A program made the position numbers and the translations under genes. Below, piece by piece: positions 44,315-52,598 of a stretch of DNA of 64,000 bases (within the stretch, counting starts at the first letter, position 1; the number at the start of each line of letters is the position of its first letter). The stretch covers positions 310,001 through 374,000 of the forward strand of contig CAWDBD010000028.1 in the NCBI GenBank assembly GCA_963800395.1, written 5' to 3'. This stretch comes from DASSBG01 sp963800395 (GTDB lineage: Bacteria > Pseudomonadota > Gammaproteobacteria > Xanthomonadales > Rhodanobacteraceae). The notes under the pieces were generated by a model. It saw only the letters and a program-made list of their open reading frames with translations. It was not told the origin of the DNA and did not search any database.

Positions 44315-46657
44315 ATGAAATCCAACATGGACAGATTGATTCTCAAGTCGCTTTCGCTGGCGATCCTGCTGAGCCTTGCGCCCGCGGCCCTCGCACAGAG
44401 CGACGATGACGTAGCCAACCTGACCAAACCGACCAATTACGTCGAAATCGGGGCTGGTTACGTAAAGGACGATTCGGCCCAGTTCGGTCAATACAACGGC
44501 CTGAACAATTCCGGGCCCTACCTGATCGGCAATTTCAGGCTCACCGGTGGCAACGCCTACGGTCAGGGTACCGGCACCCAGGAATGGTCCGTTACCGGAA
44601 CGAACCTGGGCACGACATCGCGATCCATCGATGCACGCGTACGCAACCAGGGGCACTGGCATTTCGGGCTCAGCTTCGACCAGCTGCGACACAACATCAG
44701 CGACAGCTACGAGACGCCCTTGCAGGGATCCATGGGTGACAATGTGTTCACCATGCCGAGTGGATTCGGAGTGGTCAGCGCCGCACGCCCGTCCACGCCC
44801 GATCCCTATGGCACGCCCACCCTTACCAATGCGCAAAAGGGTTTCTTCCACCGCGTGAAGGTGCATACGGAGCGACAGAACACGGTGCTGACCGTGGGCT
44901 ACAACTTCAACCCGCACTGGAACACGCAGTTCCACTGGAACCACCTGGAACAGAGCGGCGCCAAGCTGATCTCCTCCGGCACCGATGAGAACGCCCCCTC
45001 GCCGGGATTCACGCTGGCCGGTTACGGACTGCGCGGCGAAGCCATCCAGGTGTTGATGAACCCGACCAACTACACCACCGACAACCTGGATGCAGCGCTC
45101 AACTGGAAAGGGACCAGAGCATTCTTCACCGCCGCCTTTTTCCTCTCGCACTTTACCGACCACTACGACACGGTCAGCTTTCCCAATCCGTACACCACGA
45201 CTGACGTGGCCAACGGCACCATCCTGCCCGGGTCCTACGCCATTAATTCGCTGAGCACGCCGCCCAGCAACAAGTACAACCGCGGCAAACTGAGCGGTGG
45301 CTACAATTTCTCCAGCACGACCCGCCTGGTAGGAAGCTATTCCTACGGCCGCAACACCCAGGACCAGAGCTATGTGAATCTTGACCAGATGGTCATGGGC
45401 GGCCTGCCCGCGACATCCCTGCACGGCCGCGTCATCACCACCCATGCCGACCTCAAGCTGACCAACCGCACCACCCACGCGCTCACCCTCTCGGCCGGCG
45501 CGAACTACGACAAGCGAGACAACAGAACGCCCGCCTACGCCTACACCTTCTTTGATCTGGGAGGCGAGGAGATGACTTCGGTCAGCATCCCCTTGAGCTA
45601 CAGCAAGAGCCGCGCCTCGCTCGGCGCCGACCTTCGCCTTGGCCACCACCAGCACCTGCACGCCGGGTTCGAGCATGAAGACACCAAGCGCTGGTGCAAC
45701 AGCGAGCTCTCGAACAATGCCCAGGGCTCGCTGTCGTCGACCAATGCCGGGTACTACACGGCGGCCTCCTGCGTGCAGGTGCCGAAAAACCTCGAGGACA
45801 AGCTGGTCCTGAAGTACCGCGTGACGGCCACCGACACATTCAATGTCAACGCCGCCTACACCTATGCCGACCGCACGGCGACCATCAACAGCTCGTTCTA
45901 CAACCCGATGCAGGCCAACGACCAGGGCTTCGAGAATTTCGGGTATCGCGCGTTCTTCGATGCCTCGAGGACCCAGCACATGCTCAAGGCCGGGTTCAAC
46001 TGGGAGGCTACCCAGCGCCTGAACCTGAGCATGGACGCCCGCGGCTCCTACGACAACTACAAGGACTCGCCTCTCGGCGTCCAGAACGGGCATTCGGCAA
46101 GCGTCAACTTCGACGCCAGCTTCATCTTTTCCGACCGCGCCTCGGCCTCCCTGTACGCAAGCGCGCAACGCAGGACCCGCCAATTGCTCAGCGCACATGA
46201 GCGCAACGCAGTCGCACCACCAGCCGAAAACTGGAGCAACGACCTCACCGACAAGGCGAACATCTTTGGCCTGAAGGCCCAGCGCGGCGGCATGATGCAC
46301 GGAAAGCTCAAGCTGAGCGGCGACCTGTCCCACTCGGTAGACACCACCGGATACTCCACGACGGTGTACTACACGGATTCAGCCTGCGACGCACCCAGCC
46401 GATCCGGCTACAGCTGCGGTGCCTTGCCGGATATCCGCAGCAAGCTCACACGACTGAACCTGGCTGCCAACTACGCCATCGACACCCACAGCACGGTGGT
46501 ACTCGGCTACATCCACGAAAAGCTGGATACAAACGACTACTTCTACAACTACTACCAGCTCGGCTACACCGGAAGCACCACCATGCCGACCAACCAGCAG
46601 AGCCCGAACTACACCCAGGACCTGCTGTATGTCGCCTACCGCTACAACTTCCTGTGA
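44315..46657 (+). CDS. MtrB/PioB-family outer-membrane beta-barrel
   Basis: A 780-residue outer-membrane protein with signal peptide (LSLAILLSLAPAALAQ) and mature start NYVEIGAGYVKDDSAQFGQYNGL, the MtrB/PioB family opening. It continues as alternating amphipathic strands (GHWHFGLSFDQLRHNISDSYETP, ...) and ends VAYRYNFL, with a terminal hydrophobic residue as in many barrels. MtrB forms the sheath around the decaheme subunit. The CXXC near the N-terminus of Shewanella MtrB is absent, as in PioB/MtoB. GGGGAC precedes the ATG. No MtrC/OmcA-type surface cytochrome gene follows. Confidence 0.93.
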   Translation: MKSNMDRLILKSLSLAILLSLAPAALAQSDDDVANLTKPTNYVEIGAGYVKDDSAQFGQYNGLNNSGPYLIGNFRLTGGNAYGQGTGTQEWSVTGTNLGTTSRSIDARVRNQGHWHFGLSFDQLRHNISDSYETPLQGSMGDNVFTMPSGFGVVSAARPSTPDPYGTPTLTNAQKGFFHRVKVHTERQNTVLTVGYNFNPHWNTQFHWNHLEQSGAKLISSGTDENAPSPGFTLAGYGLRGEAIQVLMNPTNYTTDNLDAALNWKGTRAFFTAAFFLSHFTDHYDTVSFPNPYTTTDVANGTILPGSYAINSLSTPPSNKYNRGKLSGGYNFSSTTRLVGSYSYGRNTQDQSYVNLDQMVMGGLPATSLHGRVITTHADLKLTNRTTHALTLSAGANYDKRDNRTPAYAYTFFDLGGEEMTSVSIPLSYSKSRASLGADLRLGHHQHLHAGFEHEDTKRWCNSELSNNAQGSLSSTNAGYYTAASCVQVPKNLEDKLVLKYRVTATDTFNVNAAYTYADRTATINSSFYNPMQANDQGFENFGYRAFFDASRTQHMLKAGFNWEATQRLNLSMDARGSYDNYKDSPLGVQNGHSASVNFDASFIFSDRASASLYASAQRRTRQLLSAHERNAVAPPAENWSNDLTDKANIFGLKAQRGGMMHGKLKLSGDLSHSVDTTGYSTTVYYTDSACDAPSRSGYSCGALPDIRSKLTRLNLAANYAIDTHSTVVLGYIHEKLDTNDYFYNYYQLGYTGSTTMPTNQQSPNYTQDLLYVAYRYNFL

Positions 46658-46760
46658 GCGCTTGCTGGACGTCGATGATTTTGCCGTATCCGCAATCGGT
46701 CGCGGCAGAGTTTCGCGCCAGACTTGCCGAAACGAATAAGCCTGCTCGGGAATCAATCCG

Positions 46761-47888
46761 ATGAACACCGAAACTCTTCCTGGTCGTCCACGGCGCGCTG
46801 CGCGAATTGCTGCCCTCGTCCTTGGTGCCCTGACAATCATCGCGCCCTGGTACATCAGCGGGCCGCTGGCGACGCTCAACCCGGGGATATTCTGGACCTA
46901 CATCATTACCGGCGCGCTGATGATGATCGTGGCCATCATCGCCTTTGTCTGGAAGCGCTCCTACTGGCCAGCGTGGGCATTCTTCCTGCTGACGGTGTGG
47001 ATCATCCTGGCGCCCGACACGCTGAGCCTTGGGGCAAAAGACGTCTCGATCATGCATTTCGTCCTCGGGGCAGCGGGTATAGCGGTTTCCGTCTTCTGGA
47101 TCCACCGCATGTTCGGTCGCATGCCCCGGAACCGCCCCAAGGTCCGGGGTCGCACGTTCAAGGACTGTTCCAGCAGCGAGCGCACACTCTACGGCCTGGT
47201 GATGATCGTGATGGGCCTGGGCTACTGCATGGCACTGGGATACCTGTATCTGACCCATGCCGGGCTCAACGGAAAGCCGGGCATTTCCGTACAGGACATC
47301 GCCATACCCTACTACGGCAACCGCAGCGGCACGCGCCTGGAGCTTATGCTGCGCGGGCAGATGCGCGACAAGATCAGCCCGGATGAACTGGATCGCGTGG
47401 TGGCGTGGCTGAAATCCGGTTCAACCGAAGACGAGTATGACGAGAACATCTACCCGATCATCATGAAGGACTGCGCCAGCTGCCATAGCGCGAAATCGGG
47501 CAAGAACCTGCGCGACTACACCACCTACGAGGGCATCATCGACGTATCCAGGGTCGACCACGGCATGTCCATGGAAACCCTGGTCAAGCTGTCGCACATT
47601 CACCTGTTCGGCATCGGTCTGGTGACCTTTGTGCTCGGCTTCGTGTTTACCTTCACGCGCCTGCCCACCTGGATCAAGAACGTGATCATCGTAGCGCCGT
47701 TCTTCGCCATGGTTATCGACATTGCAACCTGGTATCTGACCAAGTGGGATCCGGTATTTGCCTATACGGTGATCGTCTCCGGCCTGATACTGGGATCAGC
47801 CTGGGGCCTGCAGATCCTGCTATCGCTCTACCAGATCATCTTCCTGCCCGACAGCGGCGAGGAAGGCTCGCGGAAATCACCACCATGA
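46761..47888 (+). CDS. polytopic membrane protein with one heme c site
   Basis: A 375-residue integral membrane protein with about eight helices (near 16-34, 43-64, 70-88, 96-116, 142-164, 276-298, 307-327, 334-360). A loop at 165-275 carries DCASCH (residues 238-242) in a cytochrome-c-like context (IYPIIMKDCASCHSAKSGKNLRDY). Histidines 279 and 281 at the next helix (SHIHLFGIG) could bind heme b or contact quinone. I do not recognise a named family. Its position suggests the inner-membrane partner of the conduit, exchanging electrons with the quinone pool in place of CymA. It follows mtrB by 103 bp and precedes the cytochrome lipoprotein by 62 bp. Confidence 0.75.
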   Translation: MNTETLPGRPRRAARIAALVLGALTIIAPWYISGPLATLNPGIFWTYIITGALMMIVAIIAFVWKRSYWPAWAFFLLTVWIILAPDTLSLGAKDVSIMHFVLGAAGIAVSVFWIHRMFGRMPRNRPKVRGRTFKDCSSSERTLYGLVMIVMGLGYCMALGYLYLTHAGLNGKPGISVQDIAIPYYGNRSGTRLELMLRGQMRDKISPDELDRVVAWLKSGSTEDEYDENIYPIIMKDCASCHSAKSGKNLRDYTTYEGIIDVSRVDHGMSMETLVKLSHIHLFGIGLVTFVLGFVFTFTRLPTWIKNVIIVAPFFAMVIDIATWYLTKWDPVFAYTVIVSGLILGSAWGLQILLSLYQIIFLPDSGEEGSRKSPP

Positions 47889-47950
47889 CCTTGTGCAAGG
47901 CCGCGCGCACATCACCAGGAACACACCACGAACCCCGTGGGGAGGCGATC

Positions 47951-48373
47951 ATGTCAAGCAAGTTTCTGTTCATGGCCCTGGGCTTTGCTTCACTCGCACT
48001 GGCCGGCTGCGGTGACCGGCAGGTCAGCTACAGCCGCGATGTGGACCCGATCCTGCAGGCCAACTGTGCAGTCTGTCATACGCCGGGCGGCACTGCCTTT
48101 GCCACGACCGGTTTCAGCGTGGCCAGCTACAAGGATGTCATGAAAGGCACCAGCAACGGTGCGGTGGTCAAGCCGGGAAGCGCGGTCAGCAGCACGCTGG
48201 TACGACTCATACGCCACCAGGCCGACTCCACCATCAACATGCCGAAGAACTACACCGTGCAAATCACCGAGCACGCGCAGATCGTTCTGCCCGGCGTCAA
48301 CGCCCGTCAATTGCCCAAACGCGATGTCGAATTGATTGCCCGCTGGGTTGACCAGGGCGCCAGGAACAACTGA
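47951..48373 (+). CDS. monoheme cytochrome lipoprotein
   Basis: A 140-residue lipoprotein (lipobox LALAGC, Cys20) with one heme motif, NCAVCHTPGG, directly after SRDVDPILQANC, as in planctomycete-type cytochrome domains. It ends in RDVELIARWVDQGARNN, the closing helix of such domains. GGGGAGG 5 bp before the ATG. Probably attached to the periplasmic face of a membrane and acting as a carrier between the membrane protein at 46761 and the decaheme subunit. Last gene of the cluster. Confidence 0.85.
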   Translation: MSSKFLFMALGFASLALAGCGDRQVSYSRDVDPILQANCAVCHTPGGTAFATTGFSVASYKDVMKGTSNGAVVKPGSAVSSTLVRLIRHQADSTINMPKNYTVQITEHAQIVLPGVNARQLPKRDVELIARWVDQGARNN

Positions 48374-48511
48374 GTCATCGGTCCATCCAGGCAGGCACAA
48401 GGCCGCTGAACCGTCACCGCAATGGCGTGTCGTCCACTACGACGCGAACGGCCGACCGCACCTTGCGCACCCGCTCGCCAAGGCGTTCACCTGCCACAGC
48501 ATTCCGCGCTG

Positions 48512-49192
48512 TCAGGCTTGGCCTCTTTCCAAAAGAAGGCATTCGCGCTCGCTCATCGAACCCAGGTGAAATGCATCCTTGTTGGACTGCCGGTCCAGCC
48601 AGGCGCAATCGATTCTCAGGTTGGGGCTTTGCAACCCCTCTTCGGCAATGAACTCGTAACAGCCGCGCTTGTTCGAGCGCGTGGTTCTTGCGTAAGGGTC
48701 GTAGCAATAGATCCAGTTGTCTTCGATATTCAGACCAAGCAGATAATGCCAGTGGCCTTGCCAATGTGTGAGCCGGATGATTGCAACACCGCCGCGCTCA
48801 AGGCAGCGCGACACATTGTTGCCCCGCCCCAGGTGCGCCTCCTCACCGCCCAGGTAGCGCTGTTCGATGCGGAAGGCCCTGCGCCGATATGCGCCCAGCC
48901 ATTGCCCAAGCATGCGCACCGAAAGCCGCGATGTACCGTGGGCCACACGGCTGTGTGGCGATATGCAGTCCAGGCTGTACTGGTACACCCGCTGCAGCGC
49001 CAGCCCGGGTATTTCCGAACGCTGAAACAAGTAACTCAACGCATTGACAAAGGTGGTCGGCGCGCAATCGTATTCGGAAGCCTGCTGGCGGAATGGTGTC
49101 TTCAAAGTGCTGTCAATTGATCCGGGGAGGCGCCGAAGCGCTCGCGCGTAGATGGACAAGAACGGAATCTTCTCCAGCTCCGATAGCGGCAC
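48512..49192 (-). CDS. C39-like cysteine peptidase-fold protein
   Basis: A 226-residue cytoplasmic protein with a papain-like C39 triad pattern: Cys in QQASEYDCAPTTFVNALSYL (about residue 43), His in GHWHYLLGL (about 149) and Asp in IYCYDPYAR (about 163). There is no signal peptide or transporter domain, unlike bacteriocin-processing C39 proteins. It may be a stand-alone peptidase or peptide cyclase/amidase; function unknown. It is convergent with the electron conduit operon and divergent from the blaI-like gene. Confidence 0.7.
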   Translation of the reverse strand: MPLSELEKIPFLSIYARALRRLPGSIDSTLKTPFRQQASEYDCAPTTFVNALSYLFQRSEIPGLALQRVYQYSLDCISPHSRVAHGTSRLSVRMLGQWLGAYRRRAFRIEQRYLGGEEAHLGRGNNVSRCLERGGVAIIRLTHWQGHWHYLLGLNIEDNWIYCYDPYARTTRSNKRGCYEFIAEEGLQSPNLRIDCAWLDRQSNKDAFHLGSMSERECLLLERGQA

Positions 49193-49402
49193 CGGCCATG
49201 CATGGATCTGGCTGTCACGCGACTGCCGCGATCAGGCAGAAAAGGCCCGGCAGGCCCGAGAACGGTGAAGACTTCGGAGCTGGGTGTTTGATTGTACTTG
49301 ATGAGCAGACTTCGCAACGCGTACAGATCTTCTCGTTCGCAAGGGGCGCGCCGATGGCCATCCTGGCTCGCAGCCCCATGACAGGCGATCCCGAAAAGTA
49401 TA

Positions 49403-49436
49403 TTGACATACGTAACATACCTGCTACATTAGTAGC
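49403..49436 (+). promoter_or_regulatory. promoter and BlaI-type operator
   Basis: TTGACA (49403-49408) and TACATT (49425-49430) are 16 bp apart. Overlapping the -10 is GCTACATTAGTAGC (49423-49436), with perfect GCTAC/GTAGC arms that resemble the TACA-N2-TGTA core bound by BlaI/MecI repressors. The adjacent blaI-like product would thus block its own promoter. Confidence 0.75.
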
Positions 49437-49459
49437 GTCTCTGTTACGGAGTGTTTGCC

Positions 49460-49837
49460 ATGCGTGAATTTGAAGCTTCCGGGCCGGAGCTGGATGTCCT
49501 CAAGCTGCTTTGGCGTTATCAGCGCCTTAGTGCGCGCGAGATACACGACCATCTTGGTCCGCCACGCAAATGGGCCTATTCCACTACCCGCACCGTGCTG
49601 GAACGCATGGTGAAAAAGGACCTGCTGCGCAAGCGCTCCCTGCACGGCCTGAATGTCTACGCACCGGAAGCGGCCAAGGTCCCGGCACTGGCATCACTTG
49701 TGCGCGATTTCACCCGCCGGGTTCTGGATATCCGCCCATCGGCGGCCATTCCGATGTTTGCCGAAAGCAAGCTGCTGGATGAGAGTGAGTTGGCCGAGTT
49801 GCGACGGCTACTCGAAGACGAGGGGAAGTCGGAATGA
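49460..49837 (+). CDS. BlaI/MecI/CopY-family transcriptional repressor
   Basis: A 125-residue winged-helix repressor: EFEASGPELDVLKLLWRYQRLSAREI, then the recognition region AYSTTRTVLERMVKKDLL, a wing with HGLNVYAPE, and a C-terminal dimerisation helix. BlaI proteins are cleaved when the partner M56 sensor is activated. The start has GGAG 8 bp upstream, and its stop overlaps the sensor ATG (ATGA). Confidence 0.93.
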   Translation: MREFEASGPELDVLKLLWRYQRLSAREIHDHLGPPRKWAYSTTRTVLERMVKKDLLRKRSLHGLNVYAPEAAKVPALASLVRDFTRRVLDIRPSAAIPMFAESKLLDESELAELRRLLEDEGKSE

Positions 49838-51234
49838 TGACGCAAATCCTGCTAGAGCTGGCCGCCTGCATTGCCTTGTCGCTGCCGGTCATGGGCCTTG
49901 CCCGTACCCGGCTCTTCCGTCCTGGGCATGCGCAGGACGGCCTTTTTCTGGTCCGGGCCCTGTTTGTCGGGCTGGCCCTGCTGCCCTGGCTGGCGCACGC
50001 CCTTGGAGCATCGGGCTGGCTCGCTTCGGCAGAAGCGTCAGCACCCATCGCGCTTGAACTGCATGGGCTGGTGCCCGGCCTGATGGCGACCGATCCGGGC
50101 GCCAGTGCCGAGTCAATGAAAGCAGGATTGACTGCAGGCAGCGCCCTGCTTGCCGTCTGGCTGCTGGGAGTGACACTGCTGCTGCTGCCGTTTGCGCAGC
50201 AGCGTCTGAAATATCGAAAGCTGGCACGGCACGCAGTCGGTGTCGATCCGCGCCGCTTCGGCCTGTCGTTGCCGGCCAAAACGCGCCTCGCAGCGACGGC
50301 AGCGCCTGTAGCCCCTTTTGTGGCCGGGCTGCGCCACCCACGCATCATTGTTCCACTGCACTACTTCGACGGTGACAGTGGGCCTTTGCGCGCCGTGCTG
50401 CAGCACGAGTGTGCGCATATCCGCAACCGGGACATGTTCTGGCTGCCGCTGTGTCGCACCCTGCTGTTCCTGTCGTGGCCCATCCTGCCCTTGTGGTTTC
50501 TTTATCGCGACCTCGGCTTCCAGACTGAACTGGCTGCCGATGAGCTCGCGCTGTTGCACGCCGACATGAGCAAGCGCCGTGACTACGCTGGCGCGCTACT
50601 GGATGCCCTGGGCCGGCATGCCGAGCCGGTCTCGGCGGCCCTGCCCGGATTTTTGTCACTCGAAAAGAGGAGAGTACGCATGCGCATTTCCAACGCGATG
50701 AAGCCAGTTGACCGGAAATCGACACACACCGGGCGGATGGTGACCCTGCTGATGGCGGCCACATTGCTGGTCCCGGCTGTCTGGATTCAGGGTGCCGTTG
50801 CCGGCGGTAACGTCAAGGTGAATTTCGTCTCGCCGATGCACACGGGCCACATTTCGTCGCGATTCGGGGATCGCAAGAACCCGTTCAACGGCAAGCTGAT
50901 GCATCACGCCGGCATCGACATCGCCGCGAAAGCCGGTACGCCAATTCTGGCACCGGCTGATGGCAAAGTGGTATTCGCCGGATGGAAGGACGATGCCCAC
51001 GGCAATGTCATTGAAATCCGGCACGGCAAGGCATTCAGCTCCGTATACGTGCACCTGCAAACGACCGCCGTCAAGGCCGGCGATACGGTCAAGGCTGGCG
51101 CTCTGATCGGCAAGGTTGGCGAGACGGGCAAGTCCACCGGCCCGCACCTGCACCTGGAGCTGTACCACGACGGCGTTCAACTGGATCCGGCAAAATACCT
51201 GCCACTGGATCTGAAAAGCAATCGGACATCCTGA
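49834..51234 (+). CDS. M56 (BlaR1-like) sensor protease fused to an M23 endopeptidase domain
   Basis: A 466-residue membrane protein. Helices at about 5-25, 38-58 and 100-123 lead to an M56 gluzincin domain with LQHECAHIRNRDM (HEXXH-like, about residue 190) and a second-glutamate region ELAADELALL. TM4 (about 305-325) places the C-terminus outside: an M23 lysostaphin-like domain (335-455) with HHAGIDIA (H-x3-D), YVHL and GPHLHLEL (H-x-H), complete zinc ligands. Classical BlaR1 has a penicillin-binding domain here. This one would instead touch peptidoglycan, so it may sense wall state or cleave it and signal to BlaI. Confidence 0.88.
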   Translation: MMTQILLELAACIALSLPVMGLARTRLFRPGHAQDGLFLVRALFVGLALLPWLAHALGASGWLASAEASAPIALELHGLVPGLMATDPGASAESMKAGLTAGSALLAVWLLGVTLLLLPFAQQRLKYRKLARHAVGVDPRRFGLSLPAKTRLAATAAPVAPFVAGLRHPRIIVPLHYFDGDSGPLRAVLQHECAHIRNRDMFWLPLCRTLLFLSWPILPLWFLYRDLGFQTELAADELALLHADMSKRRDYAGALLDALGRHAEPVSAALPGFLSLEKRRVRMRISNAMKPVDRKSTHTGRMVTLLMAATLLVPAVWIQGAVAGGNVKVNFVSPMHTGHISSRFGDRKNPFNGKLMHHAGIDIAAKAGTPILAPADGKVVFAGWKDDAHGNVIEIRHGKAFSSVYVHLQTTAVKAGDTVKAGALIGKVGETGKSTGPHLHLELYHDGVQLDPAKYLPLDLKSNRTS

Positions 51235-51259
51235 CCAACCTGTCAACACCAAACGGCAA

Positions 51260-51285
51260 ACGGGCTCCCCACGGAGCCCGTTTTC
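51260..51285 (+). terminator. rho-independent terminator
   Basis: ACGGGCTCC and GGAGCCCGT arms (9 bp, loop CCAC) followed by TTTTC, 25 bp after the M56-M23 gene. It ends the blaI operon. Confidence 0.85.
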
Positions 51286-51532
51286 ATGTTCGCGCCAGGG
51301 ACAGCGGATCAGTTCAACAGGTCCGCATTACCCGAATATCGCTTCTGCCGCCAACGCTGCCGCCGCCAGCAGGCCGCCGCTTCAAGCAAGGGCAAGAACG
51401 CCCCCGCAGGCCCCTCGTCTCACGGGGACCTGGCTCAGCCGGCACAGCTTTGTTTACTTGCGCGATTCTGGCGTGTAGCATCATCCTTTGCGATTGCTGT
51501 GTTCTGCGCGTCAACCATGCAAGGGGACTGAA

Positions 51533-52573
51533 GTGACCAATTCTGCTGATCGTCGCCACCCGCCACGTTTGCGCGCGCACCAGATAGCCCCGCTGCCTGC
51601 GGGACTGGGTGTGGGTATCGGCATGCTGGCGAGTGCCGGCGTCGCCCACGCAGTAGCCGTAGCCAACCCAGACAGTTTCACGGCCGTGGATCGCAATATC
51701 CCGCAGACTATTGGTAACGTGCTGACCAATGACACCGGGGTCGCGCCATTAACTGTGACGTCCACAAGCCTGCAACTTGGTTCTTACGGGCAAGCGGCAA
51801 TATCATCAACCGGTGATTTCCAGTATCGAGCTGCTTACTGCGCACCTGGCGCCCGGGACGGTTTCAACTACATCATGCACGATGCCGATAATACGACTGC
51901 CAACACCGTCGTATATGTCACCCTGATTTCGCCGCTGGTCGATGACAGTTACACGACCAATGCGGGCGCGCCCATAACAGGCAATGTGCGCGACAACGAC
52001 CTGCCTTCCAGCAATACCTTGCCAGTGCACAGCTTTACCATGGCTACCAATGGCGCGGTGGCCGTCGATACCTCCAGCGCATCGACCAACGGTGTTTTCA
52101 CGTATACCCCGGCCGCCGGGTTCAGCGGCACCGACGGTTTCGCCTACACTGCGATCGATCCCAGTCTTGGCGGCTGTGCCACCAATGCAGTGGCTCAGGT
52201 AATGGTGGTCCCTGTCGCCACATCGGACACCTTCTCCACGCCGTTCGCCACCGTACTTGCCGGCAATGTTCTGGATAACGATATCGGCACTGGTCTTACC
52301 GTCACCGCCAGTACGCAACCGGCACACGGTGTTGCGAACGTCGCGGCTGATGGCAGCTTCAACTACGTACCTGCTGCCGGGTACGTCGGAGGCGACAGCT
52401 TTACCTACACGATCCAGGACAGCTCGGGCGACGGCGCCAGCGCCACCGGATCGGTTTCGGTCGCGGTCGGTGCTCCGCCCGCGGTCGCCACGCCGGCAAC
52501 AACCCCGGCAACGCTGGGACTGCTGGCATCGCTGCTGGCGTGGCTGGGCTTGCGCCGCCGCCGCGAAACCTGA
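51533..52573 (+). CDS. Ig/cadherin-like surface protein with CTERM anchor
   Basis: A 346-residue exported protein with a GTG start (AGGGG 7 bp upstream). The signal peptide is unusually long (LPAGLGVGIGMLASAGVAHA). Three tandem Ig-like/cadherin-like units follow, each carrying a V-x-x-N-D core: IGNVLTNDTG, TGNVRDNDLP and AGNVLDNDIG, with GFSGTDGFAYT and GYVGGDSFTYT strands. The C-terminus PATTPATLGLLASLLAWLGLRRRR is a CTERM-like anchor (motif, hydrophobic stretch, Arg cluster). It stands right before the glycosyltransferase cluster and could be a substrate for it. Confidence 0.78.
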   Translation: MTNSADRRHPPRLRAHQIAPLPAGLGVGIGMLASAGVAHAVAVANPDSFTAVDRNIPQTIGNVLTNDTGVAPLTVTSTSLQLGSYGQAAISSTGDFQYRAAYCAPGARDGFNYIMHDADNTTANTVVYVTLISPLVDDSYTTNAGAPITGNVRDNDLPSSNTLPVHSFTMATNGAVAVDTSSASTNGVFTYTPAAGFSGTDGFAYTAIDPSLGGCATNAVAQVMVVPVATSDTFSTPFATVLAGNVLDNDIGTGLTVTASTQPAHGVANVAADGSFNYVPAAGYVGGDSFTYTIQDSSGDGASATGSVSVAVGAPPAVATPATTPATLGLLASLLAWLGLRRRRET

Positions 52574-52598
52574 TCCACAGCCCGGGTAGTCGTCTCTG

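Noticed and set aside
43724..46333. Long open frame (about 870 codons) on the minus strand opposite the decaheme and barrel genes
   Set aside because: Antisense shadow of high-GC coding sequence; Val/Gly/Ala-rich without domains, while the plus strand has clear homologous proteins with heme motifs.
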